A stretch of DNA of 64,000 nt from UBA1858 sp045105615. Lineage in GTDB: Bacteria; Pseudomonadota; Gammaproteobacteria; UBA4575. Below are positions 46,472 to 56,192 of this stretch, in pieces (positions within the stretch are counted from its first letter, which is position 1; the number at the start of each line of letters is the position of its first letter). A program made the position numbers and the translations under genes. Under the pieces are notes generated by a model, which was not told the origin of the DNA, did not search any database, and saw nothing but the letters and a program-made list of their open reading frames with translations. The stretch spans positions 62,001 through 126,000 of the forward strand of contig JBGCDS010000007.1 of NCBI GenBank assembly GCA_045105615.1, in the 5' to 3' direction.

Positions 46472-47176
46472 TTATCCTAGATGAGCGGCTTTCATGGTGT
46501 TGGGGATTAATGCACGTATACGGGTTACGAATTCAGTGCTAATTCGCTCTGTACGCTTTAAGTTTTTGCATAGGGCTGTTCTAAAGCCAATGTAATCAGG
46601 ATTGATGGGTAATAATGTTTCTATATCTTTTTCTCGTAACGAACCCGCAAGACCAGTGAGTAATCCATGATTTTTTGCTGTTTGAACAAAATTGGACAGC
46701 TCGTTGATGTCTCTATGTAGTAATAAACTTCCAGCGCTTTTCCCTGCTGTGTCCATCATGACACCGGTTAAATGGGCTTTCTTGCATATCCTGACAGTTT
46801 CCTGGATATCAAAGTCTATGTCTGCAAACAGTACTGCAATAATTTTAACACCGCGTCGTGCATGGTATTCAAAAGTAGGTAAGCACTTGTCTATATGTTC
46901 TTGGCTGAACATGCCAATTTTCACATAGTCGACGCCCGTATCTGCTACTTTGCCAATTTGTTCTAGTATGACTGAAACATCAGCATCAAGATCCCCGACA
47001 GTGGCGCTAACAATTGATTTTTCCCATAGGTGATCAACAATGTCGTGAATCGCATTAATGGTGAGTCCACCTAATGCGCCTTGGCTAGGATCTTTTAAAT
47101 CAATAATATCTGCGCCATGTTCACTAACAGTAATCGCGTCTTCTAAGTTATCAACACTTGCTAAAAATCCAGTCAT
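46472..47176 (-). CDS. mfnB: (5-formylfuran-3-yl)methyl phosphate synthase homologue (DUF556)
   Basis: A protein of 234 residues with a TIM barrel of the MfnB/DUF556 type. IIDLKDPSQGALGG (K28) and DYVKIGM (K86) carry the two conserved lysines of the family, and MMDTAGK (D142, K146) the Asp/Lys pair. In methanogens it builds the furan ring of methanofuran from two glyceraldehyde-3-phosphate. Here it should serve the methylofuran of the Fhc complex. Its start overlaps the end of the DUF447 gene by one base. Confidence 0.9.
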   Translation of the reverse strand: MTGFLASVDNLEDAITVSEHGADIIDLKDPSQGALGGLTINAIHDIVDHLWEKSIVSATVGDLDADVSVILEQIGKVADTGVDYVKIGMFSQEHIDKCLPTFEYHARRGVKIIAVLFADIDFDIQETVRICKKAHLTGVMMDTAGKSAGSLLLHRDINELSNFVQTAKNHGLLTGLAGSLREKDIETLLPINPDYIGFRTALCKNLKRTERISTEFVTRIRALIPNTMKAAHLG

Positions 47177-47751
47177 TATGCCTTCTCAGTGTTTTCGTTT
47201 CTAAATTGGGTGACTTTATCCATTAACCAACCCCATGCTTCTAGTTCCCGTTCGCCTGCTGTTTTGTCCATGCCAATACGTAAATATTCGATCTCATTAT
47301 CAATCTTTTTTGCTGATAGCATATGTAAGCGGCTCGTCAGTATGGCTAGCTCGATGACAGCAAACTGAGCACGATTATAACCATGATAGGTTTTATGTGT
47401 CTGTTCATGAACTACATCACAATAAAACTTGGGACGTTGCTCATGGTCTTCATGCGTATGCACTTTGATTTCAGTATGGGCCAAACAGTCGTCTAGTCGA
47501 ATTCCATTAATCACTTCAGTTGCGACAGTTGGCCAATCGCGCCTACCAGTTAAGCAGCCAGCAAAGATACGGACGTCATCAGGGTAATTAATCGTTGCTG
47601 TGCCTTCACGCACTAGATTGTTCAATGTTGCGGAAGGTTTGAATGGTCCTAGCATTAAGCCCAGCTCTGTTTCATGCACACCCATCGGAGCTATGTGGGC
47701 ACTGCCATCTTCATGCAGGGTAGTGATAATACTTTCTCTAATAAAAGGCAT
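47176..47751 (-). CDS. DUF447 family protein of the H4MPT gene group
   Basis: A protein of 191 residues with the DUF447 opening IITTLHEDGSAHIAPMGVHE (about 8-27) and a flavin-reductase-like split-barrel pattern. The family is found in archaea and H4MPT-containing bacteria and has no firm reaction; a flavin-dependent reduction in cofactor synthesis is possible. It lies between the DHPS-like gene (12-bp gap) and mfnB (1-bp overlap). Confidence 0.85.
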   Translation of the reverse strand: MPFIRESIITTLHEDGSAHIAPMGVHETELGLMLGPFKPSATLNNLVREGTATINYPDDVRIFAGCLTGRRDWPTVATEVINGIRLDDCLAHTEIKVHTHEDHEQRPKFYCDVVHEQTHKTYHGYNRAQFAVIELAILTSRLHMLSAKKIDNEIEYLRIGMDKTAGERELEAWGWLMDKVTQFRNENTEKA

Positions 47752-47763
47752 AATAATTTGTTG

Positions 47764-49221
47764 TTAACAGCGTCTTGCGTCGTTTTTCTTGTCTTTAGTG
47801 TTGTTATCGTTTTTTTGGCGATTTTTCTTGCGGTCTTTACGTGACTGCATAGTACTACCTTCTTGTTTGAAAGCATTTAAGTCTTCTTGCCTTTTTTCTA
47901 CTGCAACGCCCCAGCCAAGTTCTTCGTCTTGGTCGTACCGTTTGCCTAATTGCCATGCAATCTGTGCTCGTGCTAATTCGCAACCTAGGTAGAAAGCATG
48001 AGCACCATCTTCAGCGACGTTTAGATGTGGATAAAGATCAAATGGATCTGTTGCATCCCAAATACCATCGCGATTGTATATGAAGACGCCCTCATCACAT
48101 ACCTGAATTCGAAAATTTGGGTCGCGTACACCTGCAGCAAATTCTTTGATTTCATCAAGGTTGTAGGGGAAAGGCTTGCGCTCGTGTAGAGCCATTAAGC
48201 CATTGTGATAACCTTTTGGTGGAATGCTGTCTTGCTTAGAAGCGTACATGATTCGTCTTGCCAGGTCGGCTTCTTTGACAGATTTCCTGCAATGTTCACT
48301 TACTTCGGTGGCTAATATATGGCCAATATTGAGCTCAGAAATGATGCCCATTAATAAGACGTTAGTGCCAGCGCTATCGACATGAGTCAGCTCAGTTAAA
48401 TTGCCGACTCCCATCATAATTTCAATGTCTGGATAGCGCTTACGCAGATTGCGATAACGAACAATGGATTCGGTAAAATTAAAATTAATCGGGTCAAGAA
48501 TTGGATCAGCAATAAAAGGAACACCTTGTTTAAGCAAGATGTCGATGGTTTTATAAAGTGAGCGCATGTTGGTCGGCGGATCACCAATAATGATTGGTGT
48601 TGAGTCAATTTTTTCTAATACCCATAGAGAGTTATATTGCAAACTTAATAAGAAATCTGCACCTGATTTACCTCCGGTGACTAGATCTTCTGCTAATAAA
48701 GAGTCTACGCTGACTTTGAAATTAGCGGCTTTAAGGGCTTGGACTGACTCTGCTAAGTGGCTAAATGGAGTGTTAGGTAAGCAACCTAAATCAATCACAT
48801 TCGCACCATCATTTCTGTATTGCTCAGCACGAGTAATAATTTGTTCAACAGTCATATTGGGGGCATCGACAATTTCAGCAAAGATATCGGTGGAATATTT
48901 GCTTAAGTCCGATTTCTTGGCGTCTTGACCAAAATGTTGAGGTAGATCTTTGAGTTCTTCTGGGCCGCGCTCAACAGGCTTGCCCAATTGACTAGCTAAC
49001 TGCTCAATATCGCCACGACATCTTCCGGGTAAAATTACTTTATCGAATGATGAAACCTCTTTTAACCGCCGAGCAATTAAATCGGTTGTCATCAAAGCAG
49101 CTACACTCACACCAATCTGATGAATTTCATAGCTAAATTCGGTGGGTTGCATGCTTTCGAGCACCTTATGCAAACTTTTTTCTGCAAGTTTACCGGTGAG
49201 AAAAAGTAAGTGTTCAGGCAT
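47764..49221 (-). CDS. Dihydropteroate synthase-like protein (DUF6513 type) of H4MPT synthesis
   Basis: A protein of 485 residues. An N-terminal DUF6513-like domain (about 1-120, starting MPEHLLFLTGKLAEKSL) is followed by a DHPS-like TIM barrel with GANVIDLGCLPNT, KVSVDSLLAEDL and PFIADPILDPINFNFT. This family occurs with the H4MPT genes and is thought to join the pterin and arylamine halves. The last 35 residues are a lysine/arginine/asparagine-rich tail containing KDRKKNRQKN, which looks disordered. First gene of the minus-strand mfnB operon. Confidence 0.87.
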   Translation of the reverse strand: MPEHLLFLTGKLAEKSLHKVLESMQPTEFSYEIHQIGVSVAALMTTDLIARRLKEVSSFDKVILPGRCRGDIEQLASQLGKPVERGPEELKDLPQHFGQDAKKSDLSKYSTDIFAEIVDAPNMTVEQIITRAEQYRNDGANVIDLGCLPNTPFSHLAESVQALKAANFKVSVDSLLAEDLVTGGKSGADFLLSLQYNSLWVLEKIDSTPIIIGDPPTNMRSLYKTIDILLKQGVPFIADPILDPINFNFTESIVRYRNLRKRYPDIEIMMGVGNLTELTHVDSAGTNVLLMGIISELNIGHILATEVSEHCRKSVKEADLARRIMYASKQDSIPPKGYHNGLMALHERKPFPYNLDEIKEFAAGVRDPNFRIQVCDEGVFIYNRDGIWDATDPFDLYPHLNVAEDGAHAFYLGCELARAQIAWQLGKRYDQDEELGWGVAVEKRQEDLNAFKQEGSTMQSRKDRKKNRQKNDNNTKDKKNDARRC

Positions 49222-49336
49222 TTTTGATTAATAAAATTAAAACAGTAAGTTATAAAGATAATATAGAAACAACTTCAATGAAAATAAATACGAATTCTAA
49301 TGTGCGAAGAGAGTGGTTGTTGTTAAACTCCTGCCA

Positions 49337-51082
49337 ATGAATTCACGAGTTAAACGACGCGCACCCCTTTCAGAACAACCGCTTGCGCAATCTCAACTTC
49401 CCGACTTGCTACAAAGAGTATACGCGAATCGTGGAGTCACGGATCCTGCCCATTTAGAGCTGTCTATACAAAATATTCTTCCTCCCGCTTCTTTGATGGG
49501 GGTTGAAGCGGCTGCAGAGTTACTATTTGAAAAAATCAGGAATGATCAATCTATGATCATTGTCGGTGACTATGACGCAGATGGTGCCACTAGCACGGCG
49601 TTAGCTATGCGTGGATTAACTAATTTAGGTGCGGGAAAAATTAGTTACATCGTACCTAATCGATTTGAATATGGTTATGGATTAACGCCTGAGATTGTCG
49701 ATTTGGCAAAAAATAGTGATCCAAATCTGATTATTACGGTTGATAACGGTATTTCGAGTATCGCAGGTGTAAAACGAGCACGTGATCTGGGGGTTGATGT
49801 ACTGGTGACAGATCATCATCTGCCTGGTCATGAGTTGCCAAATGCTAATGTCATTGTTAACCCGAATCAGCCTGGTGATGATTTTAAAAGTAAATCGCTA
49901 GCGGGTGTCGGCGTGATGTTCTATGTATTGATTGCCTTGCGTTCCTATATGAGGGAGCAAGACTGGTTTAAATCACAGAATATTCCTGAACCAAATTTTG
50001 CTGAAATGTTAGACCTAGTTGCGCTAGGAACAATCGCTGATGTTGTACCCCTAGACCGAAATAACCGCATATTAGTTGAGCAGGGATTGCGCAGGATTCG
50101 CGCAGGTCAGTGCTGCCCTGGAATACTGGCGTTACTCAAGGTGGCAGGTAGTGAATACACACGTGCTGTTTCAACGGATTTAGCTTTTTATGTTGGGCCA
50201 AGGGTTAATGCTGCTGGAAGATTAGAAGACATGTCGATTGGTATTGAGTGCTTACTTGCCAGCAGTGAACATGCCGCTAATGAAATTGCCACTCGGCTAC
50301 ATGCGCTAAACATTGAACGGCGAGAAATAGAAAGCCAAATGAAAGAAGAGGCGATTAAAAGCCTAGATAGAATAAAGACAGATAAATTAGTGAAGAATAA
50401 AAACGAGTTGGGTATCTGTGTTTATCAATCAGATTGGCATCAAGGTGTGATAGGTATATTGGCTGCACGTATCAAAGAAAAATATTATCGGCCTACTATT
50501 GCCTTTGCTAATAGTGGGGATAATGAGCTGAAAGGTTCAGCGCGATCAATCCCTGGCGTGCATATTCGCGATGTGCTTGATACGGTCGCGGCAAGATACC
50601 CTGACATTATCGCTAAGTTTGGTGGCCATGCGATGGCGGCTGGACTGAGTTTACCTAAAGATAAGTATGATGAATTCGTAACCGCCTTTCATCAAGTGCT
50701 AGAAGAATGGCTGACAATAGAAGACTTGCATGATGAAATACTCTCTGATGGTGAGTTAAACGAAAAAAATCTTAGTTTGGCTACGGCAAAAATCCTACGT
50801 ACTTCGGGTCCTTGGGGGCAAGGTTTTCCTGTGCCAGTGTTTGATGGCGAATTTAAAGTGTTGGATTACCGGGTAGTGGGTGAGCATCATTTGAAATTGA
50901 CTTTACAGTCTTCTCAAGGAAATAACTCTGTTAATGCTATTGCGTTTAATTACGCAAACTTCGATTGGAATAATAGAGCCGCAGTTGTACATGCGGCTTA
51001 TGAGCTAGAAGTGAATCATTTTCGGGGAATAGAGTCACCGCAGCTATTAATTCGTCACTTAGAAGTGCGAACAATGCATTAG
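49337..51082 (+). CDS. recJ: Single-stranded-DNA exonuclease RecJ
   Basis: About 581 residues from the ATG at 49337; a GTG at 49313 extends the frame by 8 residues, but alignment to RecJ starts favours the ATG. DHH motif I is VGDYDADGATSTALAM and the DHH triad lies in VTDHHLPG; the DHHA1 part carries FGGHAMAAGLSL. It degrades single-stranded DNA 5'-3' in repair. recJ followed by prfB and lysS is a common gammaproteobacterial order. Confidence 0.95.
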   Translation: MNSRVKRRAPLSEQPLAQSQLPDLLQRVYANRGVTDPAHLELSIQNILPPASLMGVEAAAELLFEKIRNDQSMIIVGDYDADGATSTALAMRGLTNLGAGKISYIVPNRFEYGYGLTPEIVDLAKNSDPNLIITVDNGISSIAGVKRARDLGVDVLVTDHHLPGHELPNANVIVNPNQPGDDFKSKSLAGVGVMFYVLIALRSYMREQDWFKSQNIPEPNFAEMLDLVALGTIADVVPLDRNNRILVEQGLRRIRAGQCCPGILALLKVAGSEYTRAVSTDLAFYVGPRVNAAGRLEDMSIGIECLLASSEHAANEIATRLHALNIERREIESQMKEEAIKSLDRIKTDKLVKNKNELGICVYQSDWHQGVIGILAARIKEKYYRPTIAFANSGDNELKGSARSIPGVHIRDVLDTVAARYPDIIAKFGGHAMAAGLSLPKDKYDEFVTAFHQVLEEWLTIEDLHDEILSDGELNEKNLSLATAKILRTSGPWGQGFPVPVFDGEFKVLDYRVVGEHHLKLTLQSSQGNNSVNAIAFNYANFDWNNRAAVVHAAYELEVNHFRGIESPQLLIRHLEVRTMH

Positions 51083-51090
51083 AATTTTTG

Positions 51091-51114
51091 TCATTGTCGC
51101 GAGATCGCCAATGA
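51091..51114 (+). terminator. Hairpin after recJ
   Basis: TCATTG and CAATGA form the outer stem and GCGA and TCGC the inner stem around GA. There is no good U-tract downstream, so it may be a processed end or a decayed repeat rather than a true terminator. Confidence 0.35.
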
Positions 51115-51270
51115 TGACGGAATTATTAGAAAGGCGAGAGTAATTTCTAATCAAGGCAGGAATCCAGTAGAATATAAAGGATTAGTCTGCATCTAAAATT
51201 AGTTAATAATGTCTTCAACTGAATTTTCAATTATGCCAGGTATGGCGATACATTTTGATAAATAAAAAAC

Positions 51271-52366
51271 ATGGAACTGGCACTTTATTTTACTCAGCTT
51301 AAAGAACTCGGCGAGCGAGTCAATTCACTTAGGGGGTATCTTTGACTACGATACAAAAGTGGAACAACTTGAAGAAGTTTCTCGAGAACTAGAAGATCCT
51401 AATGTATGGAATAATCCTGAACGTGCACAGGAATTAGGAAAGCAGCGTTCACATTACGAAGCAGTGGTGAATACCATTCGTATTGCAGAGCAGGGAGTAG
51501 CTGAAGCCATCGAGTTATTAGAGTTGGCGGAAATGGAAGATGATGAGTCTACCGCTGATGCAGTGATTGAAGATTTAAGTGTGCTTGAAGAAAAAGTCGC
51601 TAAGTTAGAATTTCGGCGTATGTTTTCAGGTGATATGGATGCCAATAATGCTTTTTTGGATATTCAATCAGGTTCTGGTGGAACCGAAGCGCAAGATTGG
51701 GCAGAGATGATTCTTCGCATGTACTTACGTTGGGGCGAAGACAAGGGGTTTAAAACAGAATTAATCGAAGCCTCACCTGGTGATGTCGCAGGTATTAAAA
51801 GCGCCACAATTAAATTTGATGGTGAATATGCCTTTGGTTGGTTGCGTACAGAAACTGGTGTGCATAGATTAGTACGAAAATCGCCCTTTGATTCAGGTAA
51901 TAGAAGACACACTTCATTTGCCGCTGTATTTGTTTCACCAGAAGTCGATGACGATATTGATATAGACATTAATCCAGCAGATCTACGCATTGATGTTTAT
52001 CGTGCCAGTGGTGCTGGCGGACAGCATGTTAACAAGACAGAATCAGCTGTACGCATTACGCACTTGCCGACTGGAGCCGTAACGCAATGCCAAAACGATC
52101 GTTCCCAGCATAAGAATAAAGATGTTGCTATGAAGCAGTTAAAGGCAAAGCTGTATGAGCTGGAAATGCAAAAGCGGAATTCTGAGCAGCAAGCATTGGA
52201 AGATTCTAAGTCAGATATTGGTTGGGGCAGTCAAATTAGATCTTATGTGCTAGACCAATCACGTATTAAAGATTTGCGTACTTCTGTTGAAACCAGCAAC
52301 ACGCAGGCAGTATTAGATGGTGCATTAGACCAATTTATTGAAGCAAGTTTAAAGCATGGCTTGTAA
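51271..52366 (+). CDS. prfB: Peptide chain release factor 2 (programmed +1 frameshift)
   Basis: The first reading frame starts at the ATG at 51271 and ends after 24 codons at TGA (51343-51345). The second frame continues from GAC at 51344 to 52366, giving a product of about 364 residues. RF2 signatures are SPF (in RKSPFDSGNRRHTSF) for UGA recognition and GGQ (in GAGGQHVNKTESAV) for peptide release. Followed by lysS after 23 bp. Confidence 0.97.
51331..51346 (+). promoter_or_regulatory. prfB autoregulatory +1 frameshift site
   Basis: The stretch AGGGGGTATCTTTGAC is identical to the classical RF2 element: an internal Shine-Dalgarno (AGGGGG), the slippery CTT codon and the in-frame TGA followed by C. 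Low RF2 lets the ribosome shift +1 and make full-length RF2. Confidence 0.97.
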
Positions 52367-52389
52367 GTTAAGGCTTAAGGAAAAATTAA

Positions 52390-53886
52390 ATGAACGAAAA
52401 AGATAATAGTCAAGATCAGCAGCAAGACGAAAATAAATTAATTGCATTGAGGCGAGAAAAGCTTGCAGATATTCGTAGTAAGCGAAATGCTTTCCCCAAT
52501 GATTTTAGTCGTGATGCATTGGCTAATGAGTTGCAAAATAATTTTTCCGAGAAGACTAAAGAAGAACTAACTGAGTTGGATCAGCATGCCAACATTGCTG
52601 GTCGTATTATGGCAAAACGTGGACCATTTTTGCTGCTTCAAGATATGTCGGGAAGAATCCAAGCATATATTGATCGCAAAGGATTAAATAAGGAATTAGT
52701 CAAAGACATTGATACATGGGATATTGGAGATATTATTGGTGTGTCAGGCCCGATTAGCAAATCGGGTAAAGGTGATTTGTATGTAAAGATGGAAACAGTA
52801 GTGTTATTGACTAAATCGCTACGACCATTGCCAGAAAAGTTTCATGGTCTGACTGATCAAGAGCAGCGTTATCGCATGCGTTATGTTGACTTGATTATGA
52901 ATCAAGAAGCTCGTGAGACATTTAAAATTCGTTCTAAGATAGTTGCATTTATTCGCAGTTATTTGAATGATAAAGATTTCTTGGAAGTTGAAACACCGAT
53001 GATGCAGTCGATACCTGGTGGTGCAGCGGCAAAGCCATTTGTGACGCATCATAATGCACTCGATATGCAGTTATTCTTGCGTATCGCGCCTGAGTTATAT
53101 CTTAAGCGTTTAGTGGTCGGTGGATTTGAAAAAGTATTTGAGATAAATCGTAACTTTAGAAACGAGGGTTTGTCTACAAGGCATAATCCTGAGTTCACTA
53201 TGTTGGAGTTTTATGAAGCTTACGCTGAGTATCATACTTTAATGGATCGTACCGAAGATATGCTGCGCCAACTTGCACATCACTTATATGGCAGATACAC
53301 CATTGACTATCAAGGTTCCACTTATGATTTCGAGCAGCCGTTTAAGCGTATATCAGTAAAAGACTCAGTATTAATGATGAATCCAAAGTTATCAAAAGCT
53401 AATTTAGCGACGGTTGAGTCTTTGCGTAAGGTATGTGATGACATGAGCATTCCGCATGAGAATAGCTATGGAACTGGCAAGCTGTTAATCGAGATTTTTG
53501 AGAAAACAGTAGAAGACAGATTGGATCAACCAACTTTTATTACTGAGTATCCAACAGAAGTATCTCCGCTTGCGCGGCGTAATGATGATAATCCAGAAGT
53601 CACTGATCGGTTTGAATTCTTTGTCGGCGGAAAAGAAATTGCCAATGGTTTTTCAGAGTTAAATGATGCAGAAGATCAAGCTGTTCGTTTTAAAGAACAG
53701 GTCGCACAAAAAGATGGTGGGGATGAAGAGGCTATGCATTATGACGCAGATTATATTCGTGCATTGGAATACGGATTGCCTCCAACCGCTGGTGAAGGTA
53801 TTGGTATTGACCGCTTAGTCATGTTGTTTACTGATTCTGCGTCAATAAGAGACGTACTGTTATTTCCTCAAATGAGAGCAGAGTGA
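52390..53886 (+). CDS. lysS: Lysyl-tRNA synthetase, class II
   Basis: A protein of 498 residues with an N-terminal OB-fold (about 65-160, ANIAGRIMAKRG) and the class II core: motif 2 FRNEGLSTRHNPEFTMLEFYEAY and motif 3 GEGIGIDRLVML near the C-terminus. It charges tRNA-Lys. AAGGA 8 bp before the ATG supports the start. It is co-transcribed with prfB. Confidence 0.97.
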   Translation: MNEKDNSQDQQQDENKLIALRREKLADIRSKRNAFPNDFSRDALANELQNNFSEKTKEELTELDQHANIAGRIMAKRGPFLLLQDMSGRIQAYIDRKGLNKELVKDIDTWDIGDIIGVSGPISKSGKGDLYVKMETVVLLTKSLRPLPEKFHGLTDQEQRYRMRYVDLIMNQEARETFKIRSKIVAFIRSYLNDKDFLEVETPMMQSIPGGAAAKPFVTHHNALDMQLFLRIAPELYLKRLVVGGFEKVFEINRNFRNEGLSTRHNPEFTMLEFYEAYAEYHTLMDRTEDMLRQLAHHLYGRYTIDYQGSTYDFEQPFKRISVKDSVLMMNPKLSKANLATVESLRKVCDDMSIPHENSYGTGKLLIEIFEKTVEDRLDQPTFITEYPTEVSPLARRNDDNPEVTDRFEFFVGGKEIANGFSELNDAEDQAVRFKEQVAQKDGGDEEAMHYDADYIRALEYGLPPTAGEGIGIDRLVMLFTDSASIRDVLLFPQMRAE

Positions 53887-53925
53887 TTTAATTTATAAGC
53901 GCAATGTTTAAAAAGGAATTTTCTC

Positions 53926-55227
53926 ATGTTTAAATTTGGTTTAGTGAAATCGGACTCTATTAGTATTGTAAAACTATTAGTTTGTTTTGTATTGGTTGTG
54001 AGCACTACTCATGCATTTTCGCGTGATGCAAAAGAATTATTTGATCAATATAGCGATAGAATATTCCAGATTCGCATCATCGAATTATCATCAGGTAATC
54101 AAACTGCTATTGGTTCAGGATTTCAGATCGATACTGATGGATTTATTGTGACTAATTTTCACGTTGTTTCAGAATATGTCCATCATCCAGAAAAATACCG
54201 TATTGATTTGGTGACGGAACATCAAGAGCACTTGGATCTTGAGCTGTTCAATATAGATGTTGTAAACGATCTAGCATTATTGAAAGTAGAAGGTAGCACT
54301 ACTAATGGAATTGAATTGGCGGATAAATTACCACTAAATGGCGAGCCAATTTTCTCGCTCGGGAATCCTCATGATCTTGATTTGACGGTTATTCCTGGCA
54401 CATTTAATGGTGTTACTTCGCATAGTACTTATGAGCGCATACACATATCTGCTGCAATAAATTCTGGAATGAGTGGCGGTCCAACTTTAAATAGTGCTGG
54501 TCAAGTAGTAGGTGTGAATGTTGCATCTTCAGGCAATCAAATCGGTTTTTTAATACCTTTGCATCGATTACGCAGTTTTGTAAACAGAGCTAATGAAAGC
54601 GCAATTACGCATGAAGAATATTCAGAGACTATTAGAGATCAGCTATATAACAATCAAAGTGATTTTTTTAATGAACTGATTGATGGAGATTGGGTCACAT
54701 CAAGCTTTGGAGATGCCAACGTGCCTGATGATATCTCTCCTTATATTAAATGTTGGGGTGTGAATAATAGTCGCCCTGAAGAAAAATATAACTACAGTGC
54801 TAGTTATTGCCAAGAAAATGAAAGAATATTTCTTTCAGGAGCATTTGATACTGGTTCAGTTCTGTTTCAATTCGGATGGTTCGACACACAACAACTCAAT
54901 CAATTTCAGTTTTATAAAGTCCTTGAAAGCTACGCTTCCGATTTGAGAGCAGAGAACAGATCTGATGAAGAAAATGTGACAAATTTTAAATGCTACGATG
55001 ATTTTGTTGAGTCGGTGAGTAAAGCAAATAAAAGCATTGAGAATAAAGTTTCTTACTGCGCTAGGACTTATAAGAAATACCCAGGCCTCTATGATGTCAT
55101 GTATTTGAGTGTCTCTGTGCACGATAACAATAAAGCTTTATTGAGCCACTTTTCTATTACTGGCGTTAGTCAAGAGGCTGCTGCCAAGCTAACAAAAAAG
55201 TTTTCTGAGAATATAATATGGAACTGA
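53926..55227 (+). CDS. Secreted trypsin-like serine protease with unknown C-terminal domain
   Basis: A protein of 433 residues. A signal peptide (about 12-32) precedes a DegP/HhoA-like protease domain (about 35-225) with catalytic H79 (NFHVV), D115 (NDLALLK) and S183 (GMSGGP). No PDZ domain follows; instead residues 235-433 form an unrecognised Cys-containing domain (C near SYC, NFKCYDDF, VSYCART). The gene ends 10 bp inside the FHA gene, so the two are coupled. AAGGAA precedes the ATG. Confidence 0.85.
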   Translation: MFKFGLVKSDSISIVKLLVCFVLVVSTTHAFSRDAKELFDQYSDRIFQIRIIELSSGNQTAIGSGFQIDTDGFIVTNFHVVSEYVHHPEKYRIDLVTEHQEHLDLELFNIDVVNDLALLKVEGSTTNGIELADKLPLNGEPIFSLGNPHDLDLTVIPGTFNGVTSHSTYERIHISAAINSGMSGGPTLNSAGQVVGVNVASSGNQIGFLIPLHRLRSFVNRANESAITHEEYSETIRDQLYNNQSDFFNELIDGDWVTSSFGDANVPDDISPYIKCWGVNNSRPEEKYNYSASYCQENERIFLSGAFDTGSVLFQFGWFDTQQLNQFQFYKVLESYASDLRAENRSDEENVTNFKCYDDFVESVSKANKSIENKVSYCARTYKKYPGLYDVMYLSVSVHDNNKALLSHFSITGVSQEAAAKLTKKFSENIIWN

Positions 55228-56165
55228 TTGTTGAAATCATAAACCGCTCAGGAAGAGTGCTAGAACGCCGTACGCTTGATGGTGAAAGAATAACGATAGG
55301 TCGTGCCTATGATAATTCTTTGATACTTGATGATGTATCGGTGGATCCTCATCATATATCGATTGATATATCTGGTGATGGTGGTTTTCAATTGCAAGAT
55401 TTAGCTAGTGTAAATGGTCTTATTTATAAAAATAGAAATATAAAAGGTGAGGTGTCTTTGCAGTCAGGCGATGAGTTTGTATTGGGCAAAACTCATTTAA
55501 GAATATATAACTTAAATCATCCTGTGGAGGAGACTGTTAGTCTTGATAGTGTTGATGGTGTATTAAATTATCTTTCTAAAAATATAATATTGGTTGGTGC
55601 AGTACTCCTTGCGACACTATTAATTGCGTTAGAGATTTGGAATGGAGCAGTAGCTGAACTTAAAGCTCAAGACTTTTTTGAAACTATTTCTATTCTATAT
55701 ATCGGCGCGATAGCGATAGCGCTATTTTGGGGATTGATAGGCCGAGTGGTTAAGCATGAAATGTTTTTTAAAATGCAGCTATCATTGATTCTTTTTTATA
55801 TTTCTTTAGCCGTATGCATACAATTTTTGTATCATGTTATTTTATTTAATACTCTGAATTACCCTATTACTACGAGTACATATGCGCTCATAGAATGTAT
55901 ATTTCTAGCAATTTTATTTTGGCTCAATCTTCGTATTGCGACTAATCAAGCAAATGTCCAAAGGTGGGTGTCGGCAACAATTCTGTCGGTATGTATTGTG
56001 TTGTTCTCGTTCTCTGCAGAGTTTTTTGCGCGAATTAATCATTCTAACTCGCCGTATTTTGTTTCTAGCTTAAAACCACCCTCTCTTAGAGTTGCTTCTG
56101 CTACCAATTTGGATGATTTTCTGCGTAAGGGTGAAGCTATTTATAGTCATAAGATTGAAGAGTAG
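55218..56165 (+). CDS. FHA-domain membrane protein
   Basis: A protein of 315 residues. The N-terminal FHA domain (about 15-95) has the phosphothreonine-binding pattern ITIGRAYDNSLILDD, DPHHISI and DLASVNGLIYKN. It is followed by five or so hydrophobic segments from about 122 to 270. FHA domains bind phosphothreonine peptides, yet no Ser/Thr kinase of the Hanks type lies in this window. Translational coupling to the secreted protease suggests that it controls, anchors or senses that enzyme. Confidence 0.85.
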   Translation: MELIVEIINRSGRVLERRTLDGERITIGRAYDNSLILDDVSVDPHHISIDISGDGGFQLQDLASVNGLIYKNRNIKGEVSLQSGDEFVLGKTHLRIYNLNHPVEETVSLDSVDGVLNYLSKNIILVGAVLLATLLIALEIWNGAVAELKAQDFFETISILYIGAIAIALFWGLIGRVVKHEMFFKMQLSLILFYISLAVCIQFLYHVILFNTLNYPITTSTYALIECIFLAILFWLNLRIATNQANVQRWVSATILSVCIVLFSFSAEFFARINHSNSPYFVSSLKPPSLRVASATNLDDFLRKGEAIYSHKIEE

Positions 56166-56192
56166 CAGTAGTAAGATTTAAGGTGTGTTTTA

